NCBI RefSeq assembly: GCF_027270315.1
Contig: NZ_CP114413.1
Coordinates: 5,828,001 to 5,892,000 of the forward strand
Origin: Streptomyces cinnabarinus
GTDB taxonomy: Bacteria > Actinomycetota > Actinomycetes > Streptomycetales > Streptomycetaceae
Reading direction: 5' to 3'
Length of the DNA: 64,000 nt
The position numbers and the translations under genes were made by a program. Positions 41,811 to 48,979 of this stretch are shown one piece after another. The notes beneath the pieces are model-generated. The model had not been told where the DNA came from, did not search any database, and worked only from the letters and a program-made list of their open reading frames with translations. Position 1 is the first letter of the stretch; each line of letters starts with the position of its first letter.

Positions 41811-44432
41811 TCAGCTCTCCGTGGGCTCTGCGGCTACCGTCGCCTTTCGGGTGCGGCGGGTCCGGGGCTTCGCCTCGGGGACCTCCGCGGTCTCGACCGC
41901 TGCCGTCGTAGCCTTGCGGGTCCGGCGGCGCGGGGCAGTCGGCTCGTCCGCGGCCTGGGCCGGGATCTCGGCGGGCTCGGCGGCGACCGCGGTCTTGCGG
42001 GTGCGGCGCGTCGTCGGCTTGGCCTCGGCGGTGTCGACGGCCGCTTCCGCCGCCTTGCGGGTGCGGCGGGGCTTGGTCTCCGTAACCGTCTCCGGCTCCG
42101 GGGCGGCCTCCGCCGTCTTGCGGGTACGGCGCGTCTTCGGCTTCGCCTCGACGGCCTCCGCGGTGTCCACCGCGACCTCCGCCGCCTTACGGGTCCGGCG
42201 GCGCGGGGCAGCCGGCTCCTCCGCGGCCTGCGCCGGGATGTCCGCGGGCTCGACGGCCTTGCGGGTCCGGCGGGGCTTGGTCTCGGCGGCCGTCTCCGGC
42301 TCCGGGGCGACCTCGGCGGTCTTGCGGGTGCGGCGCGTCTTCGGCTTCGCCTCGACGGCCTCCGCGGTGTCCACCGCGACCTCCGCCGTCACCTTGCGGG
42401 TGCGGCGGGGCTTGGTCTCCGTAACCGTCTCCGGCTCCGGGGCGGCCTCCGCCGTCTTGCGGGTGCGGCGCGTCTTCGGCTTCGCCTCGACGGCCTCCGC
42501 GGTGTCCACCGCGACCTCGGCCGCAGCCTCCGTCGTGGCCTTGCGGGTGCGCCGGGGCTTCGCCTCGGTCGCCTCCGCGGTGTCGAGCACGGCCTCGGCG
42601 ACGGGCTCGGCCGCCTTGCGGGTACGGCGACGCGGCTTGGTGGCGGCCGGCTCGGACTCCGCGGTCACGGATTCCTGCGACTCCACGACCGGCGCCGGCT
42701 CCGCTACGACGGTCTCCTCCGCCGAAGTCACCGTCGGCTCCGCGGACTTGCGGGTCCGGCGGCGGCGCGGCTTGTCCGCGGCCTCGGTGCCCGCCTCCGC
42801 CGTGGCAACCGTGCCCTCGGCCATGGCGGTCGTGCCCTCCGCCGTGTCGAGCGCGGCTTCCGCCGACTCGGTCGCGGTGGACGCGGTCTGCACCGCCTCC
42901 GGTGCCGCTCCGCCACGGGTACGGCGACGGCGGCGCGGGGTGCGGGTCGCGGACTCCTCTGCCGACGGGGCCGACGGGGTCGCCTCGGTGGCGTCCGTAC
43001 CGGCCGGAGCGGCGTTCGGGTCCAGCACGGCCCCGCCACGTGTACGGCGACGGCGGCGCGGCGTACGCGCGGAGCGCTCGCGGTCGGCGGAACGGGACTC
43101 GTCCCGGCCCTCACCACGACCACCCCGGCCACGCGCACCGCGACCACCGGTCTCGCCGAGGTCCTCGAGCTCCTCCGCGTCGAGCCCGGCGCGCGTACGC
43201 TCCGAGCGCGGCAGGACACCCTTGGTGCCCGCGGGGATGCTGAGCTCCTCGAAGAGGTGCGGGGAGGTGGAGTACGTCTCCACCGGGTCGTTGAAGTTGA
43301 GCTCCAGCGCCTTGTTGATCAGCTGCCAGCGCGGGATGTCGTCCCAGTCGACGAGCGTGATCGCCGTACCCGAGGCCCCCGCGCGGCCCGTACGGCCGAT
43401 GCGGTGCAGGTACGTCTTCTCCTCCTCGGGCGACTGGTAGTTGATGACGTGCGTCACGCCCTCGACGTCGATACCGCGAGCGGCGACGTCGGTGCAGACG
43501 AGGACGTCCACCTTGCCGTTGCGGAAGGCGCGCAGCGCCTGCTCACGGGCGCCCTGGCCCAGGTCGCCGTGGACCGCGCCGGACGCGAAGCCACGCTGCT
43601 TGAGCTGGTCGGCGAGATCGGCCGCGGTGCGCTTCGTGCGGCAGAAGACCATGGCCAGTCCCCGGCCGTCGGCCTGAAGTATGCGCGCGACCATCTCGGG
43701 CTTGTCCATGTTGTGCGCGCGGTACACGTGCTGCGAGATGTTCGCGACCGTCACGCCCTCGTCGTCCGGCGCGGTGGCGCGGATGTGCGTGGGCTGCGAC
43801 ATGTAGCGGCGCGCGAGACCGATCACCGCGCCCGGCATGGTCGCCGAGAACAGCATGGTCTGGCGGCGGGCCGGAAGCATGTTGATGATCTTCTCGACGT
43901 CGGGCAGGAAGCCCAGGTCGAGCATCTCGTCGGCCTCGTCGAGGACGAGCGCCTTGATGTGCTTGAGGTCGAGCTTCTTCTGGCCCGCGAGGTCCAGCAG
44001 TCGGCCCGGGGTGCCGACGATGACGTCGACGCCCTTCTTCAGGGCCTCGACCTGCGGCTCGTAGGCGCGGCCGCCGTAGATCGCGAGAACGCGGACGTTC
44101 CGCACCTTGCCGGCGGTCAGCAGGTCGTTGGTGACCTGGGTGCACAGCTCGCGGGTGGGGACGACGACGAGCGCCTGCGGGGCGTCCGTCAGGTCCTCGG
44201 GCTTGGCGCGCCCGGCCTCGACATCGGCGGGGACGGTGACGCGCTCCAGGAGCGGGAGGCCGAAGCCCAGCGTCTTGCCGGTGCCGGTCTTGGCCTGGCC
44301 GATGACGTCGGTGCCCGAGAGGGCGACGGGGAGCGTCATCTCCTGGATGGGGAAGGGATTCACGATACCGACGGCTTCGAGGGCCTCGGCGGTCTCGGGA
44401 AGGATCCCGAGCTCTCGGAAAGTCGTAGTCAG
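41811..44432 (-). CDS. DEAD-box RNA helicase with long basic repeat tail
   Basis: ATP-dependent RNA helicase of the RhlE/DeaD type, about 873 residues. Core motifs: 'PFPIQEM' (Q), 'AKTGTGKT' (I), 'PTRELC' (Ia), 'TPGRLLD' (Ib), 'DEADEML' (II), 'SATMP' (III), 'VHGDLGQGARE' (IV/V region), 'TDVAARGIDV' and 'HRIGRTGRAG' (VI). From about residue 430 the protein is a low-complexity tail with two RRRRRTRG blocks and thirteen RTRK motifs between acidic/Ala spacers, probably RNA-binding. The family-like start 'LTTTFRELGILPETAEALEA' begins at CTG 44432 with AGAGG 8 nt upstream. The nearest in-frame ATG is at 44513 and has no ribosome site. Confidence 0.9.
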   Translation of the reverse strand: MTTTFRELGILPETAEALEAVGIVNPFPIQEMTLPVALSGTDVIGQAKTGTGKTLGFGLPLLERVTVPADVEAGRAKPEDLTDAPQALVVVPTRELCTQVTNDLLTAGKVRNVRVLAIYGGRAYEPQVEALKKGVDVIVGTPGRLLDLAGQKKLDLKHIKALVLDEADEMLDLGFLPDVEKIINMLPARRQTMLFSATMPGAVIGLARRYMSQPTHIRATAPDDEGVTVANISQHVYRAHNMDKPEMVARILQADGRGLAMVFCRTKRTAADLADQLKQRGFASGAVHGDLGQGAREQALRAFRNGKVDVLVCTDVAARGIDVEGVTHVINYQSPEEEKTYLHRIGRTGRAGASGTAITLVDWDDIPRWQLINKALELNFNDPVETYSTSPHLFEELSIPAGTKGVLPRSERTRAGLDAEELEDLGETGGRGARGRGGRGEGRDESRSADRERSARTPRRRRRTRGGAVLDPNAAPAGTDATEATPSAPSAEESATRTPRRRRRTRGGAAPEAVQTASTATESAEAALDTAEGTTAMAEGTVATAEAGTEAADKPRRRRTRKSAEPTVTSAEETVVAEPAPVVESQESVTAESEPAATKPRRRTRKAAEPVAEAVLDTAEATEAKPRRTRKATTEAAAEVAVDTAEAVEAKPKTRRTRKTAEAAPEPETVTETKPRRTRKVTAEVAVDTAEAVEAKPKTRRTRKTAEVAPEPETAAETKPRRTRKAVEPADIPAQAAEEPAAPRRRTRKAAEVAVDTAEAVEAKPKTRRTRKTAEAAPEPETVTETKPRRTRKAAEAAVDTAEAKPTTRRTRKTAVAAEPAEIPAQAADEPTAPRRRTRKATTAAVETAEVPEAKPRTRRTRKATVAAEPTES
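41820..42660 (-). repeat. Imperfect tandem repeats encoding R-R-x-T-R-K units
   Basis: Within the helicase gene, a unit of roughly 130 bp encoding 'VAVDTAEAVEAKPKTRRTRK' plus an 'APEPET' spacer and a second RRTRK occurs three times nearly unchanged. Shorter variants fill the rest. The DNA itself is repetitive (recurring GCGGGTGCGGCG-like strings), so slippage and length variation between strains are expected. Confidence 0.8.
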
Positions 44433-44831
44433 GGTGCTGCCTCTTCTGTGTGCGCGGTGCGAGGCGAGCGCGGGGGTCTGTGACGGACCGTGCCGGGGGA
44501 CGTCGGCTGCCATACGGTCGGGCCGTAAGGCACGGGACCACTGCCGACGCTCTAGCGCTCGTACCGCTGAGGGTGTCCCCCCGGGAATCCGTACGCACAG
44601 TGCCGTACGGACGAGGGGCTGTCGGGTCGGAGCCGATCGGGCCACCGACCGGGCATCCTCATACGTGCGGCCCGTCGAGACACCGTCGAATTACGTCGAC
44701 GTACTCAGCAGGCGCATTACCACCATACCCCGGAATCGCGCACACGCGATGGCCGATTTGGTCACGTAGTCGTTGTCACACTGATTGACCAGGGACTTCC
44801 CCCGTGCGACGAGCGGGCTATTGTGCGCTTC
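44433..44831. other. Intergenic region: helicase leader and divergent promoters
   Basis: 399 bp. On the minus strand it would be a leader of more than 300 nt for the helicase mRNA if transcription starts at a TATGGT box near 44725. It contains a 7-bp hairpin CCGTACG/CGTACGG near 44588-44610. Long leaders are typical of cold-inducible DEAD-box genes in other bacteria. The right end carries the promoter of the ferritin-like gene. No small ORF with a ribosome site was found. Confidence 0.4.
44819..44824 (+). promoter_or_regulatory. -10 box of leaderless ferritin-like gene
   Basis: TATTGT ends 7 nt before ATG 44832, with no ribosome site between. TTGACC lies at 44785-44790, too far (28 nt) to be its -35, so the -35 is unclear. 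Confidence 0.45.
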
Positions 44832-45587
44832 ATGACCACCTCTGACAAGCCTGACCCGGCCGCGGACAGCACGGACGCACCCGTCGAGCACACGGGGGTC
44901 GCCGCCCAGGACTGGGCGACCGCCTCCGCAGATCCGCAGTACCGCGCCGCGGTCGTCGACCTGCTGGGCGCGCTGGCGTACGGGGAGCTTGCCGCGTTCG
45001 AGCGGCTCGCGGAGGACGCCAAGCTGGCGCCGACGCTGGCGGACAAGGCGGAGCTGGCGAAGATGGCGTCGGCCGAGTTCCACCACTTCGAGCAGCTGCG
45101 TGACCGGCTGACGTCGATCGGTGAGGAGCCGACGCGGGCGATGGAGCCGTTCGTCGCCGCGCTGGACGGGTTCCACAAGCAGACGGCGCCGTCGGACTGG
45201 CTGGAGGGGCTCGTCAAGGCGTACGTCGGTGACTCGATCGCCAGTGACTTCTACCGGGAGGTCGCGGCGCGGCTCGACTCGGACACGCGGGAGCTGGTCC
45301 TGGCCGTGCTCGACGACACGGGGCATGCCGGGTTCGCGGTGGAGAAGGTGCGCGCGGCGATCGACGCGGATCCGCGGGTGGGCGGGCGGCTCGCGCTGTG
45401 GGCGCGGCGGCTGATGGGGGAGGCGTTGTCGCAGTCGCAGCGGGTGGTCGCTGACCGGGACGCGCTCTCGACGATGCTCGTGGGTGGCGTGGCCGACGGG
45501 TTCGATCTGGCTGAGGTCGGGCGGATGTTCTCCCGGATCACTGAGGCGCACACCAAGCGGATGGCCGCGCTGGGGCTGGCCGCGTAG
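44832..45587 (+). CDS. Ferritin-like diiron protein (MiaE-like family)
   Basis: 251-residue helical protein of the ferritin-like superfamily, in the family sometimes called MiaE-like tRNA hydroxylase. Metal-ligand patterns are 'AYGELAAFERLAEDA' (Glu), 'ASAEFHHFEQLRDRL' (E-x-x-H type) and 'YVGDSIASDFYREVAARL' in the second half with 'LDDTGHAGFAVEKV'. It could oxidise an unknown substrate or act as an oxidoreductase. ATG 44832 ('MTTSDKPDPAADST') is favoured over GTG 44823 because of the -10 box 7 nt upstream. In M. tuberculosis Rv3210c has this position beside rhlE. Confidence 0.83.
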   Translation: MTTSDKPDPAADSTDAPVEHTGVAAQDWATASADPQYRAAVVDLLGALAYGELAAFERLAEDAKLAPTLADKAELAKMASAEFHHFEQLRDRLTSIGEEPTRAMEPFVAALDGFHKQTAPSDWLEGLVKAYVGDSIASDFYREVAARLDSDTRELVLAVLDDTGHAGFAVEKVRAAIDADPRVGGRLALWARRLMGEALSQSQRVVADRDALSTMLVGGVADGFDLAEVGRMFSRITEAHTKRMAALGLAA

Positions 45588-45637
45588 CGCCTCTTGCAGG
45601 GGGCGGTTTCCGTTGTTGCGCGGCCGGCTGCTGCCCG

Positions 45638-45671
45638 GTGGGGGCTGGTCGCGCAGTTCCCCGCGCCCCTT
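45638..45671 (+). repeat. Streptomyces interspersed GC-rich repeat
   Basis: The string GGGGGCTGGTCGCGCAGTTC followed by CCCGCGCCCCT is an element I recognise as very common between Streptomyces genes. It lies between the convergent ferritin-like gene and the small membrane protein gene. A degenerate relative occurs near 21438-21452. Confidence 0.6.
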
Positions 45672-45718
45672 CAGGTGGGATCGGGCGCCGGTTGTCTGTC
45701 TGCGCCCCTAGCGCTTCT

Positions 45719-45988
45719 TCACGCCGTTGCCCGGCGGCCCAGTCTTCCCCCGGACGGGCGGAGGAGCAGGGAGAGGGACGCCGCCGAGACCGCTGCCGCG
45801 CCGGTGAGGATCAGGAACAGGTTGCCCAGGTCCAGTGCCGTGTGGGTGATGAAGGCGCCGAAGAGGGCGCCTGCCACGCCGGTCGGCAGGACCAGTGCGG
45901 GCGTGGGCAGACGGTGCGGGAGGCGGCGGGTCGCCGCCCATGCCAGGGCCAGGCCGAGGATCGCGGAGCTCAGCGCTTCCAAGAGCAT
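45719..45988 (-). CDS. Small membrane protein, 89 aa
   Basis: 89 residues with three hydrophobic segments: about 4-18 ('EALSSAILGLALAWAA'), 30-50 ('PALVLPTGVAGALFGAFITH') and 54-76 ('LGNLFLILTGAAAVSAASLS'), and a basic C-terminus. The fold is that expected of a small GlsB/YmgE-like transglycosylase-associated membrane protein, but the motif match is incomplete, so I leave it unnamed. ATG 45988 has GGAGGGAC 6-8 nt upstream. It follows the Rv3209-like position between ferritin-like and DUF3107 genes. Confidence 0.72.
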   Translation of the reverse strand: MLLEALSSAILGLALAWAATRRLPHRLPTPALVLPTGVAGALFGAFITHTALDLGNLFLILTGAAAVSAASLSLLLRPSGGRLGRRATA

Positions 45989-46154
45989 GTTGGGGTCCCT
46001 CCCACATGGCCGGCCTGCTCGATACGGTCGTAGCCCGTCTTACCCCTGACCTGCGGAATCCAATCCTCCCCTGTGTTCGAACTGTGGTCCATCCGTGAAG
46101 GAGAACGGGTGGGGCGGCGATGGACGGACGGCGGAGGAATGACGGAGGAACGAC

Positions 46155-46190
46155 GGAGGGCCCGGCGGTTCGGAAACCGCCGGGCCCTCC
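46155..46190 (-). terminator. 16-bp perfect terminator hairpin after DUF3107
   Basis: Arms 46155-46170 and 46175-46190 are exact complements (GGAGGGCCCGGCGGTT) around a CGGA tetraloop, 15 nt after the DUF3107 stop in its direction of transcription. Confidence 0.8.
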
Positions 46191-46205
46191 ATGTGCAGCT
46201 GCTGT

Positions 46206-46433
46206 CTACAGCGCGCCGAAGCCCACCTTGCGCGGGGCCGGCTCGCCGAGCTCGACGTACGCGAGACGGTCGGCCGGGACGAGGACCTTGCGGCCGTGCT
46301 CGTCGACGAGGCTCAGCAGTGCCGACTTGCCGGACAGGGCCTCGGACACCGCCCGCTCGACGTCCTCGGCACTCTGACCGCTCTCCAGAACGATCTCGCG
46401 CGGCGCGTGCTGCACGCCGATCTTGACCTCCAC
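46206..46433 (-). CDS. DUF3107 protein
   Basis: 75-residue conserved actinobacterial protein (Rv3208A/TB9.4-like by my recognition). 'MEVKIGVQHAPREIVLESGQ' opens the family pattern, with 'EDVERAVSEAL' and 'LVDEHGRKVLVPADRLAYVE' completing an alpha/beta mini-fold. GTG 46433 has GGAGGG 8 nt upstream. It follows the tetR gene on the same strand 146 nt away, as in mycobacteria. Function unknown. Confidence 0.9.
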   Translation of the reverse strand: MEVKIGVQHAPREIVLESGQSAEDVERAVSEALSGKSALLSLVDEHGRKVLVPADRLAYVELGEPAPRKVGFGAL

Positions 46434-46579
46434 GGCTATGTCCCTCCGACGGTCAGTGAAGTGCGCGGCCTACCGCGCCGTACCCAGCACACATTAGCCC
46501 GGTGAGGGGACGTACACGCTCCGCGCAAGAACGCCAGGAGCGAACAGTGCGTGGGAACAAAGTGTCGTCGGTGGTGCCG

Positions 46580-47224
46580 TCAGTGGTGCTGGTCGATGCC
46601 GTGCAGCGGGAAGCCCGCGATACCGCGCCAGGCGAGCGAGGTCAGCAGCTGCACCGCCTGGTCGCGCGGCACGCTGCGGTCGCTGTGCAGCCAGGAGCGC
46701 GCCACGACCTGCGCGAGGCCGCCGAGGCCGGAGGCCAGCAGCATCGACTCCTCGCGGGAGAGGCCGGTGTCCTCGGCGATGACGTCGCAGATCGCCTCGG
46801 CGCATTCGTTCGTGACCTTGTCCACGCGCTCGCGCACGGCGGGCTCGTTGGTCAGGTCCGACTCGAAGACCAGCCGGAAGGCGCCGCCGTCGTCCTCGAC
46901 GTAGGCGAAGTAGGCGTCCATGGTCGCGCGGACGCGCTGCTTGTTGTCGGTCGTCGACGCGAGCGCATGCCGTACGGACTGGATCAGGGCTTCGCAGTGC
47001 TGGTCCAGCAGCGCGAGGTACAGGTCCAGCTTGCCCGGGAAGTGCTGGTAGAGCACGGGCTTGCTGACGCCCGCGCGCTCGGCGATGTCGTCCATCGCGG
47101 CCGCGTGGTAGCCCTGCGCCACGAAGACCTCCTGCGCGGCGCCCAGCAGCTGGTTCCGTCGGGCACGGCGCGGCAGGCGCGTCCCTCGCGGGCGCGCCGC
47201 CTCTGTCTGCTCGATGGCTGTCAC
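46580..47224 (-). CDS. TetR/AcrR-family transcriptional regulator
   Basis: 214-residue one-component regulator. The N-terminal helix-turn-helix spans about 25-70 ('LLGAAQEVFVAQGYHAAAMD', 'IAERAGVSKPVLYQHFPGKL'), the standard TetR_N domain. The C-terminal ligand domain is helical ('RATMDAYFAYVEDDGGAF'). The start is GTG 47224 ('MTAIEQTEAARPRG'), with GGGAGG just upstream; a longer frame begins at 47248. Its target and ligand are unknown. The M. tuberculosis homologue in the same position is Rv3208. Confidence 0.9.
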   Translation of the reverse strand: MTAIEQTEAARPRGTRLPRRARRNQLLGAAQEVFVAQGYHAAAMDDIAERAGVSKPVLYQHFPGKLDLYLALLDQHCEALIQSVRHALASTTDNKQRVRATMDAYFAYVEDDGGAFRLVFESDLTNEPAVRERVDKVTNECAEAICDVIAEDTGLSREESMLLASGLGGLAQVVARSWLHSDRSVPRDQAVQLLTSLAWRGIAGFPLHGIDQHH

Positions 47225-47431
47225 GCCGCCTCCCAAAGTCGTCCACATGCGGTGTGCGCCGCGTCGCCATCGTACTTTTCGGTAACCCTGGTGTGCGCGG
47301 TGCGAGCGCAGAATTTCACGGACCGGACGGTGGCGAAAGCCGTGCGGAAGGTTTCAGAGCGGGATGTCCGGGGCAAAAGGCTGCCTCCCTTCCTGCTCGG
47401 CGGTGCTGGTGATGCCCCTGGGCATCGCAGG

Positions 47432-47656
47432 TCACCGATAGTCGTCCTCGTCCTGCGAGACGACCCGGGCCTGTTCCGCCAGGTCGGCGACGTTGGCGCG
47501 ATCCTGGTCGGCACCGGTCAGCGGATCGTCACGGTCCGGCGAGAGGGCGGCGTGCTGCTCGGCGGCGTCGGCCGCGGGGGCCTCGACGTCGAACTCCTCG
47601 GCCTCCTGCCTTTCCTCGTCGGCGAACGTCTCGGGATCGCTGGGGTCTACGGCCAT
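47432..47656 (-). CDS. Small acidic hypothetical protein, 74 aa
   Basis: Very acidic protein (Asp/Glu near 30 percent) starting 'MAVDPSDPETFADEERQEAE' and ending 'LAEQARVVSQDEDDYR'. No hydrophobic segment, probably disordered. ATG 47656 has AAGGGAG 9 nt upstream; a longer frame from 47704 would add 16 untypical residues. I believe such proteins are widespread in streptomycetes without known function. It is upstream of tetR on the same strand, 207 nt away. Confidence 0.75.
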   Translation of the reverse strand: MAVDPSDPETFADEERQEAEEFDVEAPAADAAEQHAALSPDRDDPLTGADQDRANVADLAEQARVVSQDEDDYR

Positions 47657-47901
47657 GGTGGGCTCCCTTCCTACGAACGTCCCTGGGGGAAGCAGGGGCC
47701 ACACGCGGGTGCCCTCTGTACGAGCCTAGGAGACACCCGATTCCGACGCTATGCGATCCGCGTCCGGAGGGTCACTCCTCGCGCATCGGAGTGGTCGGGG
47801 GTGTGCAGGGGTGCGAAAGGGGTTCATGGGGCGTGGTGCGCGCGCGGGACACACAAACCTCTTGTGACGGCGAACACATGAACCACTGCGTGATCGTCTC
47901 G

Positions 47902-47907
47902 TAACAT
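47902..47907 (+). promoter_or_regulatory. -10 box of leaderless alpha/beta hydrolase gene
   Basis: TAACAT, then 6 nt to ATG 47914, with no ribosome site. A TTGTGA lies upstream near 47864 but is not at a normal -35 distance. Confidence 0.45.
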
Positions 47908-47913
47908 TGCCGC

Positions 47914-48972
47914 ATGTCTTCGACCGAGCTGCCGTCCGCCGCACCGGCGGCCAACGTACTGCCGAAGGTGGCGACCGTCAGGGTCGCGGAGGGTGAGCGG
48001 CTCAGGTCGGTCGGGCTGCCGGGGATCACCCTGACGGTACGGTCCAGGCCACCGGCCCGCGCGGGGCTGCCGCCCGCCCTGTACGTCCACGGTCTCGGCG
48101 GCTCCTCGCAGAACTGGTCGGACCTGATGCGGCAGCTGGAGGGCGTCGTCGACGGCGAGGCCGTCGACCTGCCGGGCTTCGGCGACTCGCCGCCGCCGGA
48201 TGACGGCGACTACTCGGTCACCGCCCACGCGCGGGCGGTGATCCGCCATCTCGACGCCTCCGGTCGCGGTCCCGTACACCTCTTCGGCAACTCGCTCGGC
48301 GGCGCGGTCGCCACGCGCGTCGCCGCCGTACGGCCCGATCTCGTCCGTACGCTCACGCTCGTGTCCCCCGCGCTTCCGGAGATCCGCGTCCAGCGCACCG
48401 CCGTGCCGACGGCGCTGCTCGCGCTGCCCGGCGTGGTCACGCTGTTCAACCGGATCACCAGGGAGTGGTCGGCGGAGCAGCGGGTGCGCGGGGTCCTCGG
48501 TCTCTGTTACGGCGATCCCGCACGGGTGAGCGCGGAGGGGTTCCGCAACGCCGTGGAGGAGATGGAGCGGCGGCTTCAACTGCCGTACTTCTGGGACGCG
48601 ATGGCGCGCTCCGCGCGGGGTATCGTCAACGCGTACACGCTCGGCGGGCAGCACGCGCTCTGGCGCCAGGCCGAGCGCGTCCTCGCCCCGACGCTCCTCG
48701 TCTACGGCGGCCGGGACCAGCTGGTCGGCTACCGCATGGCCCAGCGCGCGGTTCACGCCTTCCGTGACTCCCGCCTGCTGAGCCTGCCGGAGGCGGGGCA
48801 TGTGGCGATGATGGAGTACCCGGACGTGGTGGCACGGGCGTTCCGGGAACTGCTGGCCGAGGGGGATGATGGGACGGCCCCGCGTGCGGGCGCCGTCGAC
48901 GGCGGTGCGGTCCTGAAGGACGCTGGGGCCGCGAATGACGGTGGGGCCATGACCGAGACCGCGGGGAGCTGA
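47914..48972 (+). CDS. Alpha/beta hydrolase
   Basis: 352-residue alpha/beta-hydrolase. Oxyanion segment 'ALYVHGLGGSSQNWSDL', nucleophile elbow 'HLFGNSLGGAVATRV', catalytic Asp region 'LLVYGGRDQLVGYR' and His in 'LPEAGHVAMMEYPD'. The arrangement matches epoxide-hydrolase/esterase-type enzymes acting on small hydrophobic esters; the substrate is unknown. The C-terminal 40 residues are a Gly/Ala-rich tail. ATG 47914 is set by the promoter 6 nt upstream. The DUF3152 gene starts 8 nt after its stop, so the two form an operon. Confidence 0.88.
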   Translation: MSSTELPSAAPAANVLPKVATVRVAEGERLRSVGLPGITLTVRSRPPARAGLPPALYVHGLGGSSQNWSDLMRQLEGVVDGEAVDLPGFGDSPPPDDGDYSVTAHARAVIRHLDASGRGPVHLFGNSLGGAVATRVAAVRPDLVRTLTLVSPALPEIRVQRTAVPTALLALPGVVTLFNRITREWSAEQRVRGVLGLCYGDPARVSAEGFRNAVEEMERRLQLPYFWDAMARSARGIVNAYTLGGQHALWRQAERVLAPTLLVYGGRDQLVGYRMAQRAVHAFRDSRLLSLPEAGHVAMMEYPDVVARAFRELLAEGDDGTAPRAGAVDGGAVLKDAGAANDGGAMTETAGS

Positions 48973-48979
48973 GGCGCGA

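Noticed and set aside
41820..42660. CRISPR-like array in the repetitive helicase region
   Set aside because: Repeats are imperfect, in-frame and protein-coding, with no unique spacers and no cas genes.
40423..43440. 1005-codon plus-strand frame and the 921-codon one beside it
   Set aside because: Antisense to the helicase repeat tail; the apparent repeats simply mirror the real coding repeats on the other strand.
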